Of a DNA stretch of 40,806 nt, positions 23,364 through 30,787 are shown one piece after another; positions within the stretch are counted from its first letter, which is position 1, and each line of letters starts with the position of its first letter. The DNA is from JAEZKC01 sp046538945. Lineage in GTDB: Bacteria > Fibrobacterota > Chitinivibrionia > Chitinivibrionales > Chitinispirillaceae. The stretch covers positions 1 through 40,806 of the forward strand of contig JBKHHW010000010.1 of NCBI GenBank assembly GCA_046538945.1, in the 5' to 3' direction. Below the pieces are notes generated by a model. It did no database searches and was not told where the DNA came from. It saw only the letters and a list, made by a program, of their open reading frames with translations. Made by a program: the position numbers and the translations under genes.

Positions 23364-24368
23364 ATGATTGATAAATCTGGCAAGGCACCTTGGATAGGCT
23401 TTGATCTGGGCGGTACCAAGATGCTTGCAGTGGTGCTGGATGAGAAGTTCAGAATAGTCGGCAAAGAGAAGAAGAAGACGAAGTTCCAGGAGATGCAGGA
23501 CACCGGAGTAGACCGGATAGTGAAGACGATCAGGGGTGCTCTGGAAGATGCGGGTACGGCAGATCAGAAACTAGCCGGCATCGGGATCGGAGTACCGGGA
23601 ACGCTTGATATAGATCAGGGTATTGTGCTGGAAGCGCCTAATCTGGGCTGGAATGATGTCCGGCTCAAGGAACGTCTGGAGAAGGAGTTCTCCTGTCCGG
23701 TATCAGTAGTCAATGATGTGGACGCCGGAGTGTACGGCGAATACAGTATGGGAGCAGCCCAGAATGCCCGCTGCGTATTCGGCATTTTTCCGGGGACCGG
23801 AATCGGAGGCGGCTGCATTTACAATGGCGAAATACTGAGAGGCAAGACCAGCTCCTGCATGGAGATCGGTCATGTGCAGATGGAAGTCGACGGGCCGTTG
23901 TGCGGGTGCGGGAGACGGGGATGTCTCGAAGCGCTCGCAAGCCGCCTTGCAGTTTCCTCGGCAGCGGCTGCGGCAGTTTTCAGAGGAGATGCACCGGCGC
24001 TGGCGAAGCTTGCCGGCACCGACTTGTCCAATATCCGAAGCGGCAGTCTGGCCAAATCCATCTCCGCGGGTGACGAGGCGGTTGAATGCATTGTGAAAAA
24101 TGCCGCTTTGTGGATTGGAAGAGCATCGGCCACGGTGATAAATCTCCTTTCGCCCGAACTGATCGTGCTTGGTGGAGGCATGGTGGAGGCCATGCCGGAG
24201 CTCTTCCGCAAAGAAGTGGAAAAAGCGGCACGTATGACGGTCATGCCAACGTACGAGAAAAGTTTTTCCGTGGTCACAGCTAAGCTGGGCGATTATGCCA
24301 CCGCGCTTGGAGCGGCAGCCTGGGCGCGCCATTCCAATGAACAGAAAACCGGCGGAAAGAAGAAATGA
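23364..24368 (+). CDS. ROK-family sugar kinase, probable glucokinase
   Basis: Phosphorylates glucose or a related hexose, feeding central metabolism. The ~334-aa protein has the phosphate-binding FDLGGTKMLAVV near its start, VVNDVDAGVYGE, PGTGIGGGCIYNG, and the ROK zinc motif GHVQMEVDGPLCGCGRRGCLE written as H-x-C-x-C-x4-C. I take the ATG at 23364 because GGAG lies 6 nt upstream; the in-frame ATG at 23352 has no good site. Its last four bases overlap the Ppx-like gene and it opens the polyphosphate cluster, so polyphosphate as phosphoryl donor is worth considering. However, known polyphosphate glucokinases lack this zinc motif, so ATP is the simpler guess. Confidence 0.9.
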   Translation: MIDKSGKAPWIGFDLGGTKMLAVVLDEKFRIVGKEKKKTKFQEMQDTGVDRIVKTIRGALEDAGTADQKLAGIGIGVPGTLDIDQGIVLEAPNLGWNDVRLKERLEKEFSCPVSVVNDVDAGVYGEYSMGAAQNARCVFGIFPGTGIGGGCIYNGEILRGKTSSCMEIGHVQMEVDGPLCGCGRRGCLEALASRLAVSSAAAAAVFRGDAPALAKLAGTDLSNIRSGSLAKSISAGDEAVECIVKNAALWIGRASATVINLLSPELIVLGGGMVEAMPELFRKEVEKAARMTVMPTYEKSFSVVTAKLGDYATALGAAAWARHSNEQKTGGKKK

Positions 24369-25948
24369 TGGTGAAATCAGAAGTGAAGCAGAATGATTAC
24401 CGCACAGTGGCGGTAATAGACATCGGAAGCACAGGTATCCGCATGTCTGTTGCCCGCATTAGCTCTGAAGGTGAAATCAAAGTTCTGGAATCGCTTCAGC
24501 AAAGTGTGCCACTGGGACGCGATACCTTCACCAGAGGCTATCTGCAGAAATCAAGTATAGAAGACTGTGTCAAAGCACTCAAGAGCTTCAGGCATACTCT
24601 GAACGAGTACGGAGTCACTGATCCGAATCAGCTTCGGGTTGTTGCCACTACAGCTGTCAAGGAGGCTCTCAACAGAGACCTTTTCCTTGACCGGATTTTT
24701 GTCGCAAATGACATGAGCGTGGAAATTATTGACGATGCGGACATCAGCCGTTTCACCTATCTGAGCGCCCGGGCCTACCTTGGAAGCCGCAAAGTCCAGC
24801 GGACTCCCGGTGTGGTGATGACCGAAATAAGCGGCGGAAACACGGAAGTGCTGTACATCAGAAATTCAGACGTGGCATTTTCACGCACCTACAGACTGGG
24901 CTCCCTTCGCCTGAAGGAAAGTCTGGAGTCGTTCAGAACCGCACTGTCCCGCAAGCGGGACATCATGGCCAATGACATAGCCAGAACGGTGCTGCAGATT
25001 TCCAAAACCATTCCCAGAGACCAGCCCCTGACACTTCTCGTTCAGGGAAATGACGCCCGCCTGGCTGCCGGACAGATTTTTCCTGAATGGAACAGAACAG
25101 AACCCATAAAGATTCAGCTTTCAGCACTGGTGCGATTCACCGAAACCGTTCTCTGCAAATCGACCGACGAACTTGTCCATACCTTTCATATCTCATTTGC
25201 AGACGCGGAGACTCTGGGTCCCTCTCTGCTTTTCTACACCGAAATGGCCCGTCTGCTCAAACTCAAATCGGTAATCGTAACAGACATATCCATCCGCCAC
25301 GGAATTCTCCTGGAAATGGCCCTGAGTGGTAAATGGAATCACGATTTCACCCATCAGGTCATCAAATCGGCTGTGGAAACCGGTCGCAAATACAATTTTA
25401 ACCGCAAACATTCCGAACATGTGGCCGCTCTGGCAAGCCAGCTTTTCAAAAACCTGCAGGATGAGCACCGACTCCCACCCTGGTATGAAGTGCTTTTGAA
25501 GATTGCCGCACTTCTTCACGACATTGGCTCTTTCGTCAGCATAAGAAATCACCATAAACATTCAATGTACCTGATCCGGAACAGCGATCTTTTCGGTCTG
25601 AGCAGAAGAGACATTCTCATAGTGGCTCTTACTGCCAGATACCACAGACGCTCCCCGCCCAAAGTGACTCATGACGAATACTCGTCACTGGACAGAGAAA
25701 CCCGTCTGATCATCTGGAGACTCGCAGCGATTCTGCGCATCGCGGATGCATTGGACAAATCGGATAAACAAAGAATAAAATACTTTTCCTGCATCCGCGA
25801 AAAGGATCTTTTGATCATTAATGTTCCCGACAGGGATGATTTCACTCTCGAACAGATGGCGATACAGAGCAAAGGAACGATGTTCGAGGATATATTCGGC
25901 ATGAAAGTGTCTATCCGCAACAGTCCAGTTACTCCGGAGCAGCCATGA
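24365..25948 (+). CDS. Ppx/GppA-like phosphatase with HD domain
   Basis: Homologue of exopolyphosphatase/guanosine pentaphosphatase, 527 aa: an actin-like ASKHA fold (about 12-315) followed by an HD domain (H349, H352, H385-D386 in LLHDIGSF, H397 and H399). The N-terminal phosphate loop is VIDIGSTGIRM. The second loop is EISGGNTE where active enzymes usually have DIGGGSTE, and the segment that normally holds the catalytic Glu (GxxEAR) reads DDADISRF, so the polyphosphatase site looks altered. It may be a regulator, or the HD part may act alone. ATGATG start overlapping the ROK stop, and its TGA overlaps the ppk1 ATG, both by four bases: tight coupling. Confidence 0.87.
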   Translation: MMVKSEVKQNDYRTVAVIDIGSTGIRMSVARISSEGEIKVLESLQQSVPLGRDTFTRGYLQKSSIEDCVKALKSFRHTLNEYGVTDPNQLRVVATTAVKEALNRDLFLDRIFVANDMSVEIIDDADISRFTYLSARAYLGSRKVQRTPGVVMTEISGGNTEVLYIRNSDVAFSRTYRLGSLRLKESLESFRTALSRKRDIMANDIARTVLQISKTIPRDQPLTLLVQGNDARLAAGQIFPEWNRTEPIKIQLSALVRFTETVLCKSTDELVHTFHISFADAETLGPSLLFYTEMARLLKLKSVIVTDISIRHGILLEMALSGKWNHDFTHQVIKSAVETGRKYNFNRKHSEHVAALASQLFKNLQDEHRLPPWYEVLLKIAALLHDIGSFVSIRNHHKHSMYLIRNSDLFGLSRRDILIVALTARYHRRSPPKVTHDEYSSLDRETRLIIWRLAAILRIADALDKSDKQRIKYFSCIREKDLLIINVPDRDDFTLEQMAIQSKGTMFEDIFGMKVSIRNSPVTPEQP

Positions 25949-28059
25949 AAAAGCACACAAAGACGTTCTTCACCAACCGCGAACTAAGCTGGCTTACTTT
26001 CAACGGGAGAATTCTCGAGCTTGCCAGGGACAAAGAACTTCCCCTTCTGGAAAGACTGAAATTCCTGTCCATAGTTGGTTCCAACCTGGATGAATTCTTC
26101 ATGGTCCGGGTGGGAGGCCTCCAGATCCTTACATCAGAAAACGTCAACAAACCTGATCCTTCCGGAATGACTCCTCATGAACAGCTGGACGCCATAAGCA
26201 GTCAAGTCCATGATCTGGTTAAAATCCAGTACCGAACCTATGAAGAAGTGATGGGGCAGCTTAAAGAAGCGGGTATAGTCAGACTCAGGTATGACGAACT
26301 GAACGAAATGCAGTCACGTCATCTGGAGACGGTATTCGAAAACGAAATATTTCCTCCCCTTTCCCCTATTGCAGTCACCCCCCCGAACTCCTTTCCACTT
26401 CTTCTTAACTGCGGTCTCAATATGGCCGTTCGCCTCAAGGGAGACAAGAACGAACCGAACAAACCACGTTATGCCGTGATTCCAACCGGAAAGAATATTA
26501 ACCGATTCATCAGCTTGCCGTCCGATGAAGGTTACCGGTTCATGCTGCTGGAGGATGTCATCTCACTTTTCATAGAGCGTTTTTTCCCCGGTGAACATAT
26601 AATGGAATGCATTCCCTTCAGGATGACCAGAAACGCAGATCTGGGTATACGGGAAGACCTTGCGTTTGACCTGATGGCGGAAATGACGGCTGTCCTTGAC
26701 GCCAGGAAGAGAAGTGATTGTGTACGGCTGGAGATATCGGACAGCGCCACCAAAACACTTGTTTCTTTTCTTCAGAAAGTTCTTCCGGTATCACAGAGGG
26801 ACCTGTACCTTCAACCAGGACCGCTGGATCTTTCCGCTTTCATGAAATTCGCGGGTTTAAAAGGATTCAAAGAACAGAAACTGCAATCCTGGCCTCCACA
26901 GCCCTGCCCCCAGATTGACCCGCGAACAGCGATAATGGATCAGCTTGAGAAGGGGAAAACATTTCTCCTCTACCACCCCTATGAAAGCTTTGAACCAGTC
27001 GTACGATTCGTCGAAGAAGCGTCGAAAGACCCGGATGTCATCACCATCAAACAGATCTTATATCGAACCAGCAGAAGAAGTCCCATTGTCCAGGCTCTTA
27101 TCAGAGCCGCGGAAAGAGGCAAATATGTTACTGTCATAGTGGAACTGAAAGCCAGGTTTGACGAGCAACGCAATATTGAATGGGCACGCGAACTTGAAGA
27201 TGCCGGAGTACAGGTAGTTTACGGGGTCAAGGGCCTGAAAACACACGCCAAGGCATGTATGGTGATAAGAAAAAGCAACCACGGCATTACTCGTTTCATG
27301 CATTTCGGCACCGGTAACTACAACGAGCAGACCGCTCAGCTGTACTGTGATGTCAGCTTTTTCACCGCGGATGAGGACCTGGGAGCGGATGCAGCTTCCT
27401 TCTTCAATGCCATTACCGGCTATTCACAACCGCAGAAATACAGAAAAATCGAAACATCCCCCTTGAGTTTAAGGGAGAAGTGTCTGGAGCTCATCGAAAA
27501 CGAAATCGAAAGCAAACGCCAGGGCCAAAAAGCGTTCATTCGCATCAAGCTCAACGCATTGGCGGATCCCGAGCTCATAAGTGCGCTTTACAGAGCAGCT
27601 CAGGCCGGAGTTGCGGTTGACCTCAACATCCGGAGCATCTGCTGTCTTCAGCCCGGTATTCCCGAAGTGAGCACAAAAATCTCAGTCACAAGCATCGTGG
27701 ACCGGTTTCTCGAACACAGCCGCATTCTTCACTTCCATGCCGGAGGGGAAAACAAGGTGTACATCACCACTGCTGACTGGATGCCGCGCAATCTGGACAG
27801 ACGTATCGAGCTGCTTATACCTATTGAAGATGATTCGGCTAGAACAAGACTGATAGACTTAATCAGCATCTGCCTGAAAGATAACACAAATGCCTGGAAA
27901 CTCAGTCCGGACGGAACCTACGAACGACTTAAGTCAGGCAAGAAAAAATCTGTCAGATCGCAGGAAATATTCTACAAACACGCGTGTAATCTCAATCTAC
28001 AAGCTAAACGGCACAGAAAAACCGTTTTTGAACCCTACCGGCCCCAGTCAGAGAAGTAG
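25945..28059 (+). CDS. ppk1: Polyphosphate kinase 1
   Basis: Makes polyphosphate from ATP reversibly, usually membrane-associated. The 704-aa length is typical. The N domain opens with NRELSWLTFNGRILELA and ERLKFLSIVGSNLDEFFMVR. The two PLD-like catalytic domains include ITIKQILYRTS, the phosphohistidine in LKTHAKACMV, the FMHFGTGNYNEQTA motif, and RFLEHSRILHFHAGG with the second histidine. All key residues seem intact. ATG overlaps the Ppx-like stop by four bases, and sixA starts one base after its stop. The polyphosphate-making enzyme thus sits between an altered Ppx homologue and a histidine phosphatase. Confidence 0.97.
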   Translation: MKKHTKTFFTNRELSWLTFNGRILELARDKELPLLERLKFLSIVGSNLDEFFMVRVGGLQILTSENVNKPDPSGMTPHEQLDAISSQVHDLVKIQYRTYEEVMGQLKEAGIVRLRYDELNEMQSRHLETVFENEIFPPLSPIAVTPPNSFPLLLNCGLNMAVRLKGDKNEPNKPRYAVIPTGKNINRFISLPSDEGYRFMLLEDVISLFIERFFPGEHIMECIPFRMTRNADLGIREDLAFDLMAEMTAVLDARKRSDCVRLEISDSATKTLVSFLQKVLPVSQRDLYLQPGPLDLSAFMKFAGLKGFKEQKLQSWPPQPCPQIDPRTAIMDQLEKGKTFLLYHPYESFEPVVRFVEEASKDPDVITIKQILYRTSRRSPIVQALIRAAERGKYVTVIVELKARFDEQRNIEWARELEDAGVQVVYGVKGLKTHAKACMVIRKSNHGITRFMHFGTGNYNEQTAQLYCDVSFFTADEDLGADAASFFNAITGYSQPQKYRKIETSPLSLREKCLELIENEIESKRQGQKAFIRIKLNALADPELISALYRAAQAGVAVDLNIRSICCLQPGIPEVSTKISVTSIVDRFLEHSRILHFHAGGENKVYITTADWMPRNLDRRIELLIPIEDDSARTRLIDLISICLKDNTNAWKLSPDGTYERLKSGKKKSVRSQEIFYKHACNLNLQAKRHRKTVFEPYRPQSEK

Positions 28060-28060
28060 G

Positions 28061-28585
28061 ATGCAAAAAGAAAACAGAACAGAACTCTATATTCTACGGC
28101 ACGGTCACGCTGTCGATTCTGAAAGTCCGGCGGTGTCTTGCGACAAAGACCGCTTTCTGACTCAAAAAGGAAAAGACCGGACCGCTACAATGTGCCGTCT
28201 TCTGAAAAAGCTGAAGTGCAGACCTGACGTTGTAATTTCCAGCTCTCTGGTCAGAGCCAGGCAAACTGCTGAAATCGCGGTTCAGGAGCTTGCTCCCGAT
28301 ATTTCTTTTTTCGAAGTGGAATACCTCAAGCCCTCCGCGGACATGGAAACTGCAGTAGCCGAACTGGCGAAAATCAAAGCAGGATGCATTCTCGTGATCG
28401 GTCATCTGCCATCCCTGGCACATCTGGCATCGCTTCTGCTCACGGGCAAGCCGGACACGGATTTACAATTGAAAAAGTCGGGAGTCTGCAGACTGTCTTT
28501 TTGCGATGCCATCCACAAAGGGAAAGGAAGGCTTGAACTTCTACTGTCACCGGAACTATTAAAAAGTTCACTTGTGAAAGGTTGA
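28061..28585 (+). CDS. sixA: SixA-like phosphohistidine phosphatase
   Basis: Histidine-phosphatase superfamily enzyme of 174 aa; family members remove phosphate from phosphohistidine in signalling or PTS proteins. It has the catalytic LRHGHAVD (R13, H14, G15), SSSLVRARQTAEI with the conserved Arg, and the second histidine in VIGHLPSLAHL. The ATG at 28061 is one base after the ppk1 TAG; the frame is open further upstream only through ppk1. sixA next to ppk/ppx is known in several bacteria, and a role in phosphohistidine turnover linked to polyphosphate is an inference. Its TGA lies in a TTGA context that may overlap the start of the next gene. Confidence 0.9.
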   Translation: MQKENRTELYILRHGHAVDSESPAVSCDKDRFLTQKGKDRTATMCRLLKKLKCRPDVVISSSLVRARQTAEIAVQELAPDISFFEVEYLKPSADMETAVAELAKIKAGCILVIGHLPSLAHLASLLLTGKPDTDLQLKKSGVCRLSFCDAIHKGKGRLELLLSPELLKSSLVKG

Positions 28586-28648
28586 TCACTTCTGTCAAAC
28601 GGAACAGTTTCATCACAGAAAAGCTACTACTTCAAAGCAATTGACGGA

Positions 28649-29794
28649 TTGCGTCTTCTGGCATCCATCAATATAGTTCTCTTTCATCTGGAGGGAATCG
28701 GGGGCCTTTACAATATGGGCGGAAACCCTGCCTGGTTTTTCCGTCTGATAAAAGGGCCTGCTTTTCACGCCAGTATATTCTTCATACTGGGCGGGTTCAT
28801 CTTTGCCACCAAGTTTACTCCTAAAATAAGTCAGTTCAGTACGCGGTCATTCATAAAAAAGCGTCTGAGCGAGCTGTATCCGCTTCATCTTCTGACCACA
28901 CTTGCCATGGTCGCACTTTTTCTTATCAAGCGTTTCGGTACAGAAGCAATGGATATTCCCAAACTGCTGTTTTCAGTATTCATGCACCTGTCCTTTTTGT
29001 GGTCCCTGTTTCCGTTTGGAACTTACAATCTCAATACTCCGTCCTGGGCACTTTCCGCCTTTTTCCTGTGCTATCTCCTGTTCGGGCCAGTCCTGAAATG
29101 GTCTCTGACTCTGAAATCAAGAAAAGGACTCATGGTATTAATGCTTCTTTGCTTCGTACCCCTTGCAGGATGGGGACTGCTTTTCGGAGCACTCGGCAAT
29201 CCTCCGGAACTGTATCATTTTTTTCACATTTTCGCCCCGGTCCGTTTTTTCGAGTTTGTCCTCGGGGTTCTTCTTGCCCGGTTTTTCGCATTAGGACAGA
29301 AAAGAGAACAATTCCGTTTTAAAGGTATACGAAGCGATATCGTTTTTGTTCTTCTGCTTTTCATGGTCTACTGGACGCTGGGTCTTCAGTCAAAAGGACA
29401 GCCGACTCTCTCCTGGTTCTCCTATCATGTTTTTCTGGTTCCTCTCTTTATGATTGCTCTTTACACTCTTGCACTGGAAAAAGGAATAATAGCACGAATT
29501 CTCTCCTTCAGGTTTCTGCGACAGACCGGGAGAACTTCTTTTTACCCCTATCTGATCCATATTCCGATGATATCCCTTATCACTTTGATCTGCGAGCGGT
29601 GGTTCGGCTACAAAAAATTCCTGCACAGTCCACTGAGCATCGCAGTTTTCATGATCGTGCTCTATGGCGGTAGTTATCTCTATGTACACCGGTTCCGCAA
29701 CAAGCGGCGGGCGGCGAAAGCGGCTCAGAAGAAGGAAAGCGCCCGCCCCGGAGAACTGTATCCGGAAATGTCGGGCAACGTGCCTCATTCCTGA
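28649..29794 (+). CDS. Acyltransferase family 3 membrane protein, 5' end uncertain
   Basis: Multi-pass inner-membrane O-acyltransferase that modifies sugars or surface polymers. About ten hydrophobic segments follow one another; VLFHLEG holds the family's conserved histidine near the start, and RLSELYPLHLL and FYPYLIHIPM are typical. The interval given starts at the first usual codon (TTG), but the conserved start YYFKAIDGLRLLAS begins about 8 codons upstream, in a frame with no ATG, GTG or TTG after the sixA stop. If one A were removed from the AAAA run at 28619-28622, a TTG at 28582 overlapping the sixA TGA would lead straight into it. So the true start is probably 28582, with an apparent frameshift. 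Confidence 0.8.
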   Translation: MRLLASINIVLFHLEGIGGLYNMGGNPAWFFRLIKGPAFHASIFFILGGFIFATKFTPKISQFSTRSFIKKRLSELYPLHLLTTLAMVALFLIKRFGTEAMDIPKLLFSVFMHLSFLWSLFPFGTYNLNTPSWALSAFFLCYLLFGPVLKWSLTLKSRKGLMVLMLLCFVPLAGWGLLFGALGNPPELYHFFHIFAPVRFFEFVLGVLLARFFALGQKREQFRFKGIRSDIVFVLLLFMVYWTLGLQSKGQPTLSWFSYHVFLVPLFMIALYTLALEKGIIARILSFRFLRQTGRTSFYPYLIHIPMISLITLICERWFGYKKFLHSPLSIAVFMIVLYGGSYLYVHRFRNKRRAAKAAQKKESARPGELYPEMSGNVPHS

Positions 29795-29817
29795 ACCGAC
29801 ATTTCAGGTATTTTGTC

Positions 29818-29863
29818 ATTCTGAGTAGTGAAAAGCTGACCCATCCTGCATAAATCTCAGAAT
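29818..29863. repeat. Inverted repeat upstream of regulator gene
   Basis: ATTCTGAG (29818-29825) and CTCAGAAT (29856-29863) form perfect 8-bp arms separated by 30 nt. The GTCATTCTGAGTAG stretch resembles dispersed intergenic repeats seen in many bacterial genomes. It could equally be an operator; it lies 88 bp before the TIGR02147 gene. Confidence 0.35.
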
Positions 29864-29950
29864 TCACTGGCTCTCGGGCGTTATTTGCAGTAATTTATAG
29901 GTAACTCTCACACTTCTGTGTAGTGGATATTTGTCCGAAAAGAAACGCAA

Positions 29951-30787
29951 ATGGATATTTTTAATTATACCGACTACCGGAAATTCCTGAACGATTTCTA
30001 CCTTGAAAAGAAGGCACGTCACCGGCATTTCACAGTCAGATACATCGCAGAACAGGTCGGATTCAAATCAGCCAGTTTTTTTAGTCAGTTGGTGAGAGGG
30101 CGAAGCAACATCTCCCTCGAACTCGCGCGCAAATTCAGCTCATTCATGAACCTCACCAAGACCCAAAGTGCCTATTTTGAAACTCTGATTCTTTACAATC
30201 AGGCCAAATCACACGAAGAGAAGAAGAACCATTTCGAGAAGCTCATCACATTCAGACAATCCAAAATCAAGCAGATTGATGCTAAGTTCTTCGAATTCTA
30301 TGATAAATGGTACTACAGCGCGATCCGGGAACTTCTTTATATCTACCCTTTTGACGGGGAGAACTACAAGACCCTTGCCAAACTTCTGGAACCCTCCATA
30401 AGTCCCCAACAAGCCCGAAGAGCAATTTCGAAGCTTGAAAAGTGGGGCCTTGTAAAAAGGGACAGAGGCGGACTTTATGTCAGATCGGATAATGAAAGCA
30501 TATCCACAGGGCTGGATGCCCACTCATTCTACATAAATAACTATCAAAGGGAAGTTCTGAATCTCGCTCAGGAAGCCATAGACAACTACACCAGGGATTC
30601 CAGACAGTTTTCAACCCTGACTTTGAGCCTTTCCCCGGGCGGTTACAAGAAATTCCTGTTTGAACTTCAGGAATTCCGGCACAAGCTCCTTACGGTTGGA
30701 GAAGAGGATTCGGAGGAGGACAGGATCTATCAGTTGAATATTCAGCTCTTTCCTCTCAGCAAGAAGATACAAAGGAAGAAGCCATGA
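29951..30787 (+). CDS. TIGR02147-family regulator
   Basis: A 278-aa cytoplasmic protein matching the TIGR02147 (DUF4423-type) pattern: the start FNYTDYRKFLNDFYLEKKA, a helix-turn-helix around 28-60 (YIAEQVGFKSASFFSQLVRG), LELARKFSSFMNLTKTQSAYFETLI, a middle winged-helix-like segment (ISPQQARRAISKLEKWGLVKR, ~138-160) and the C-terminal LSLSPGGYKKFLFELQEFR. The family is a large paralogous group in Fibrobacter and related bacteria, and DNA binding is inferred from the helix-turn-helix look. Its TGA overlaps the ATG of the lipoprotein gene by four bases, so the two are co-translated. ATG has only a weak ribosome site. Confidence 0.88.
   Translation: MDIFNYTDYRKFLNDFYLEKKARHRHFTVRYIAEQVGFKSASFFSQLVRGRSNISLELARKFSSFMNLTKTQSAYFETLILYNQAKSHEEKKNHFEKLITFRQSKIKQIDAKFFEFYDKWYYSAIRELLYIYPFDGENYKTLAKLLEPSISPQQARRAISKLEKWGLVKRDRGGLYVRSDNESISTGLDAHSFYINNYQREVLNLAQEAIDNYTRDSRQFSTLTLSLSPGGYKKFLFELQEFRHKLLTVGEEDSEEDRIYQLNIQLFPLSKKIQRKKP

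Noticed and set aside
23703..24332. Minus-strand open frame of 209 codons opposite the ROK kinase
   Set aside because: Shadow of a well-defined ROK gene; Cys/His/Arg-rich composition typical of reversed coding sequence.
23364..24368. Calling the ROK protein a polyphosphate glucokinase
   Set aside because: Position next to ppk1 is suggestive, but it carries the CGCGRRGC zinc motif of ATP-type ROK kinases, which known polyphosphate glucokinases lack; kept only as a hypothesis.
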